This document shows, in pieces, positions 6,312 to 8,679 of a stretch of DNA of 8,679 bases. Source of the DNA: Lachnospiraceae bacterium. GTDB taxonomy: Bacteria; Bacillota; Clostridia; Lachnospirales; Lachnospiraceae. Every line of letters starts with the position of its first letter. Within the stretch, counting starts at the first letter, position 1. The stretch is taken from assembly GCA_019424135.1 (NCBI GenBank), contig JAHYZZ010000004.1, positions 69,080 to 77,758 of the forward strand, given 5' to 3'. A program made the position numbers and the translations under genes. Under the pieces are notes generated by a model that saw only the letters and a program-made list of their open reading frames with translations, made no database searches and was not told the origin of the DNA.

Positions 6312-7694
6312 TTATTTTGACATTTCTGCCGTTTTCAACAGTTTTCTTTCATAGATGATCAGCCCCAGTGCAAGCAAAAAAGCAAGGCCATCCGCAACCG
6401 GGCCCGTCCACAGCACTCCGGTCACCCCCAGGAACATGGGCAAAATGACTGCTGCCGGAATGAAGAATATGATCTGTCTTGCCAGAGACAAAATTGCTGA
6501 TTTCACCGGTTTTCCAATTGCCTGCAGATAAATGGCCGCCACCGTCTGAAATCCGGTCAGCGGACAGAACAACAAAAAGATCCTAAATGCCATAACTGCG
6601 AACTCATTGTATAGCCCATCTTCCGATCCAAACAAGGATACAACGCTCATCGGTGAAAATTGAAAGATCAAAAATGCAATGATTGCCACAACCTCCAACG
6701 CCACAAGTGCAATATCAAAAGATTTCCTTACCCGCTTGTAATCTTTGGATCCATAATTAAATCCGATGATGGGCTGTGCACCGGTGGAGATTCCTACCAG
6801 TATAGAGATCAAGATCTGGTTTACCTTCATCACAATGCCGGTAGCCGTCAACGGAATCTCGGAACCATAGACGGAATCTGCCCCGTATGCCGCCAGCAGA
6901 TTGTTCGTCAGTGCCATGACCACGGTAATGGCAATTTGTGTAATAAAACTGCTGATGCCCAGGCCCAATATCGTCCGACAGGTTTTTTTCTTTAACCGCA
7001 ATGCCCCCAGATCCAGGTGGATGGATTTAAAGTGAAAGAGATATACTACCGAAAATATAAAAGATGCAACCTGTCCCATGACAGTAGCAATGGCAGCCCC
7101 CCGGACTCCCATATGAAATATAAAGATAAAGACGGGGTCAAATATGGTATTGATCACAGCTCCCAAGATCATGGAAAACATGGCATATTTAGGGCTTCCA
7201 TCGGCTCGGATCATAGAATTGAGGGCTGCAGGTATCATCATAAAAGGCAGGCCTGCTCCGATCACATAACCGTATTCCAGGGCATAGGGCCTAAGCGTCT
7301 CTGTCGCTCCAAACAGAGTCAGAATCGGATTGATAAACACCAGAAATACAACCAGCAGCAAGACACTTACAACTGTAACCATGACAATTGCATTTCCAAC
7401 TCCTCGTCTTGCATTTTCCTGGTCGCCTTCCCCTAACCGCAGGCTTAGGTATGCCGCTCCACCATCCCCGATCATAAGAGACAAAGCCAGTGCAATGATG
7501 GTAATGGGAAATACCACATTCGTGGCTCCATTTCCCAGATAACCCACGCCCCATCCGATAAAAATCTGGTCTACAATATTGTATAGCGAATTTACCAGCA
7601 ATGAGATCACACACGGAATTGCAAATTTTGCAATCAGTCTGCCCACTGGCTCTGTGGCAAATGGACTCTTCTTTTTTTCTAATTCTGTATTCAT
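6312..7694 (-). CDS. MATE family efflux transporter, MepA-like
   Basis: This is a second, distinct MATE exporter (460 residues) of the MepA branch, whose members pump out cationic dyes, biocides and some antibiotics. Branch signatures are VNSLYNIVDQIFIGWGVG (34-51), IGDGGAAYLSLRLGEGD (75-91), MIRADGSPKYAM (161-172), GISTGAQPIIGFNYGS (301-316), LQAIGKPVKSA (390-400) and VLWTGPVADGLAFL (427-440). These are absent in this form from the MATE at 73-1428, so the two are not recent duplicates. The start at 7694 is chosen because GAGG is 9 bases upstream; an in-frame ATG at 7700 is only 3 bases from it. The gene sits 34 bases after the small 61-residue ORF and 39 bases before the kinase-like gene, so an operon is likely. 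No regulator of the MarR (MepR) type is visible nearby. Confidence 0.93.
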   Translation of the reverse strand: MNTELEKKKSPFATEPVGRLIAKFAIPCVISLLVNSLYNIVDQIFIGWGVGYLGNGATNVVFPITIIALALSLMIGDGGAAYLSLRLGEGDQENARRGVGNAIVMVTVVSVLLLVVFLVFINPILTLFGATETLRPYALEYGYVIGAGLPFMMIPAALNSMIRADGSPKYAMFSMILGAVINTIFDPVFIFIFHMGVRGAAIATVMGQVASFIFSVVYLFHFKSIHLDLGALRLKKKTCRTILGLGISSFITQIAITVVMALTNNLLAAYGADSVYGSEIPLTATGIVMKVNQILISILVGISTGAQPIIGFNYGSKDYKRVRKSFDIALVALEVVAIIAFLIFQFSPMSVVSLFGSEDGLYNEFAVMAFRIFLLFCPLTGFQTVAAIYLQAIGKPVKSAILSLARQIIFFIPAAVILPMFLGVTGVLWTGPVADGLAFLLALGLIIYERKLLKTAEMSK

Positions 7695-7728
7695 TTTCAT
7701 CTACCTCTTTTCTAAAAACTCTCTTTCT

Positions 7729-7914
7729 CTACGGTTGCTTTTTCCTAATCCAGTTCAAAAGCACCAGTATATAGTTGATAATATTTTCCCTTCTGTTCCA
7801 ACAATTCAGATATTCTCGTTCTTTAAAACGAAGCAAAAAGGGATTGTCATTGAATTGGTTCATAAATTGAACCATTGCAGTCTCTTCAGCTTTCTCACTA
7901 ATCATTTCCAACAT
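7729..7914 (-). CDS. Small hypothetical protein (61 residues)
   Basis: I do not recognise this protein. It begins MLEMISEKAEETAMVQF, has a central NPFLLRFKEREY (24-35), and ends with a hydrophobic helix NYILVLLNWI (47-56) followed by a basic tail RKKQP. It looks all-helical, with no signal peptide and one cysteine (C38). GGAGAG lies 6 bases before the ATG, a good ribosome binding site, which is the main reason to accept it as real. It starts 15 bases after the MFS stop and ends 28-34 bases before the MATE start, so it is in the same transcription unit. Its GC content (about 33% by hand count) matches the MFS gene, not the MATE gene. A remnant of a longer gene, such as the tail of a regulator, is an alternative. 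Confidence 0.55.
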   Translation of the reverse strand: MLEMISEKAEETAMVQFMNQFNDNPFLLRFKEREYLNCWNRRENIINYILVLLNWIRKKQP

Positions 7915-7929
7915 TTCAATCTCTCCATT

Positions 7930-8679
7930 CTAAATAGCTGATACTCGTAAATTATGATAGTAGCGATCTATATAAAAAATATAAACCATAGCGCCTACAA
8001 TATAGGAAATTGCCGTCAGGGCAAAGCCGGTGGATAAACCGATACTCTCTTGCATAAATCCCATGAAAAGCGACCCCAGACCAATGCCGATGTCGTAAGA
8101 CAAAAGATAAGTGGCATTGGCAACGCCTCGACTCTTGACATGTGTCGTGCCTGTAACAAAGGACTGGAATAAAGGTTGTAGAATTCCATATCCGAAACCA
8201 AAGAAAAACCCTGTTGCCAACAAATGAATCCCAGTTTCTAACCAGATATAACTGATCATAGTAAGAATCAGGATAATCAAGCTGATACATACCAAAATAC
8301 GGTGCTTTCCGTCATCGATAATTTTTTGTGTGGAAAATTTGGAAATCAGCATGCCAATGACCAAAAAGATATAAAAATAGGGAAATGTAGACATCAGATT
8401 TTTTTCCTGAGCTAAAATGGATGAATATGCAATTACCGCTCCATATGGAATCATCAAAAACATCATATTTAACATAAAAGGGAGCGCAGGTTTATGAATG
8501 GATCCTTTTAAAGAAAATTTTTTCCGCTCAACTTTTGGATAGTGAATATGGCAGCAGGATACACAGAAAAAAGCAATGATTGTAATTCCAAAAATCATGA
8601 AAAAAGATGCTTTGCTGCTCATATGGTTCTGTACCTGAATTCCCACAAAGGGGCCCACAGCCATACCAATTGTGATCGT
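7930..8679 (-). CDS. MFS transporter, 3' part (5' end outside the window)
   Basis: The frame is open to the window edge, so the true start lies beyond 8679; the 249 visible codons correspond to roughly helices 5-12 of a ~400-residue major facilitator superfamily protein. The first visible residues, IGMAVGPFVGI, match the GP motif (motif C) of helix 5 that marks antiporter-type drug exporters. A basic central loop HYPKVERKKFSLKG then links to the C-terminal six helices, including GFFFGFGYGILQPLFQSF and RGVANATYLLSYDIGIGLGS in outline. Such proteins use the proton gradient to export, or sometimes import, small molecules; the substrate is unknown. An internal ATG at 8664 exists but lies inside the helix-5 motif and is not a plausible start. 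GC content (mostly 32-35% in sampled lines) is lower than that of the downstream MATE. Confidence 0.88.
   Translation of the reverse strand, partial: TITIGMAVGPFVGIQVQNHMSSKASFFMIFGITIIAFFCVSCCHIHYPKVERKKFSLKGSIHKPALPFMLNMMFLMIPYGAVIAYSSILAQEKNLMSTFPYFYIFLVIGMLISKFSTQKIIDDGKHRILVCISLIILILTMISYIWLETGIHLLATGFFFGFGYGILQPLFQSFVTGTTHVKSRGVANATYLLSYDIGIGLGSLFMGFMQESIGLSTGFALTAISYIVGAMVYIFYIDRYYHNLRVSAI

Noticed and set aside
6660..7436. Plus-strand open frames of 111 and 139 codons opposite the MepA-like gene
   Set aside because: They are rich in His, Asn, Gln and Cys as expected from antisense reading of a membrane-protein gene, and have no family signature.
7579..7941. Plus-strand open frame of 120 codons opposite the small ORF and the MATE start
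   Set aside because: No ribosome binding site or recognisable protein was seen; it is antisense to a better supported minus-strand gene arrangement.
8650..8664. ATG at 8664 as the start of the MFS gene
   Set aside because: The frame continues upstream to the window edge and this ATG falls within the helix-5 GP motif, so the gene is cut by the window rather than short.
1..8679. CRISPR arrays, tRNA or rRNA genes, riboswitches, phage or transposon genes
   Set aside because: No regularly spaced direct repeats, cloverleaf-like sequences, long structured leaders or recombinase/transposase motifs were seen on either strand.

Overview
The window looks like chromosome from a low-to-moderate GC Gram-positive anaerobe, most likely a gut Clostridium relative of the Lachnospiraceae type. 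This is inferred from purine-rich AGGAG/GGGGG ribosome binding sites close to ATG starts, sigma-A style promoters (TTGACG-18-TATAAT, TTGATG-17-TATACT), and a gene set typical of such genomes: paired short chromate-transporter proteins, a MepA-type MATE exporter and a cytidylate-kinase-like protein. No genus can be fixed from the sequence alone. No gap between genes exceeds 150 bases. There is no tRNA, rRNA, CRISPR array, insertion sequence or phage gene.

Region 1 (1-2896): a MATE exporter (minus) and an EamA/DMT transporter (plus) are transcribed divergently from a 145-base shared control region. The MATE gene ends in a long, perfect, bidirectional-looking terminator. The DMT gene runs stop-to-stop, with no gap, into a convergent free methionine-(R)-sulfoxide reductase (fRMsr/MsrC) that has all three family cysteines.

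Region 2 (2937-5633): a compact minus-strand operon encodes two short CHR-domain membrane proteins and a small LURP-one/tubby-like protein, joined by overlapping stop and start codons. A LysR-type regulator is divergent from it across a 106-base AT-rich control region. The classical reading is that the LysR protein controls the transporter pair, perhaps in response to an oxyanion.

Region 3 (5610-8679): a minus-strand gene string runs MFS transporter (cut by the window end), a 61-residue unknown protein, a MepA-like MATE exporter, and a cytidylate-kinase-like P-loop protein. It ends at a strong hairpin terminator that lies inside the last codons of the convergent LysR gene. The MFS gene and the small ORF are clearly AT-richer than the MATE/kinase pair, so this string may join segments of different origin.

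Taken together, five of the eleven genes are multi-pass transporters or transporter halves of export-type families, and a sixth is the partial MFS gene. The rest are regulators, small accessory proteins and one repair enzyme. I see no unmistakable new system. The best leads are the CHR-CHR-tubby-like coupled operon, the 61-residue ORF, and the kinase-like protein with a non-canonical P-loop paired with a MATE exporter.
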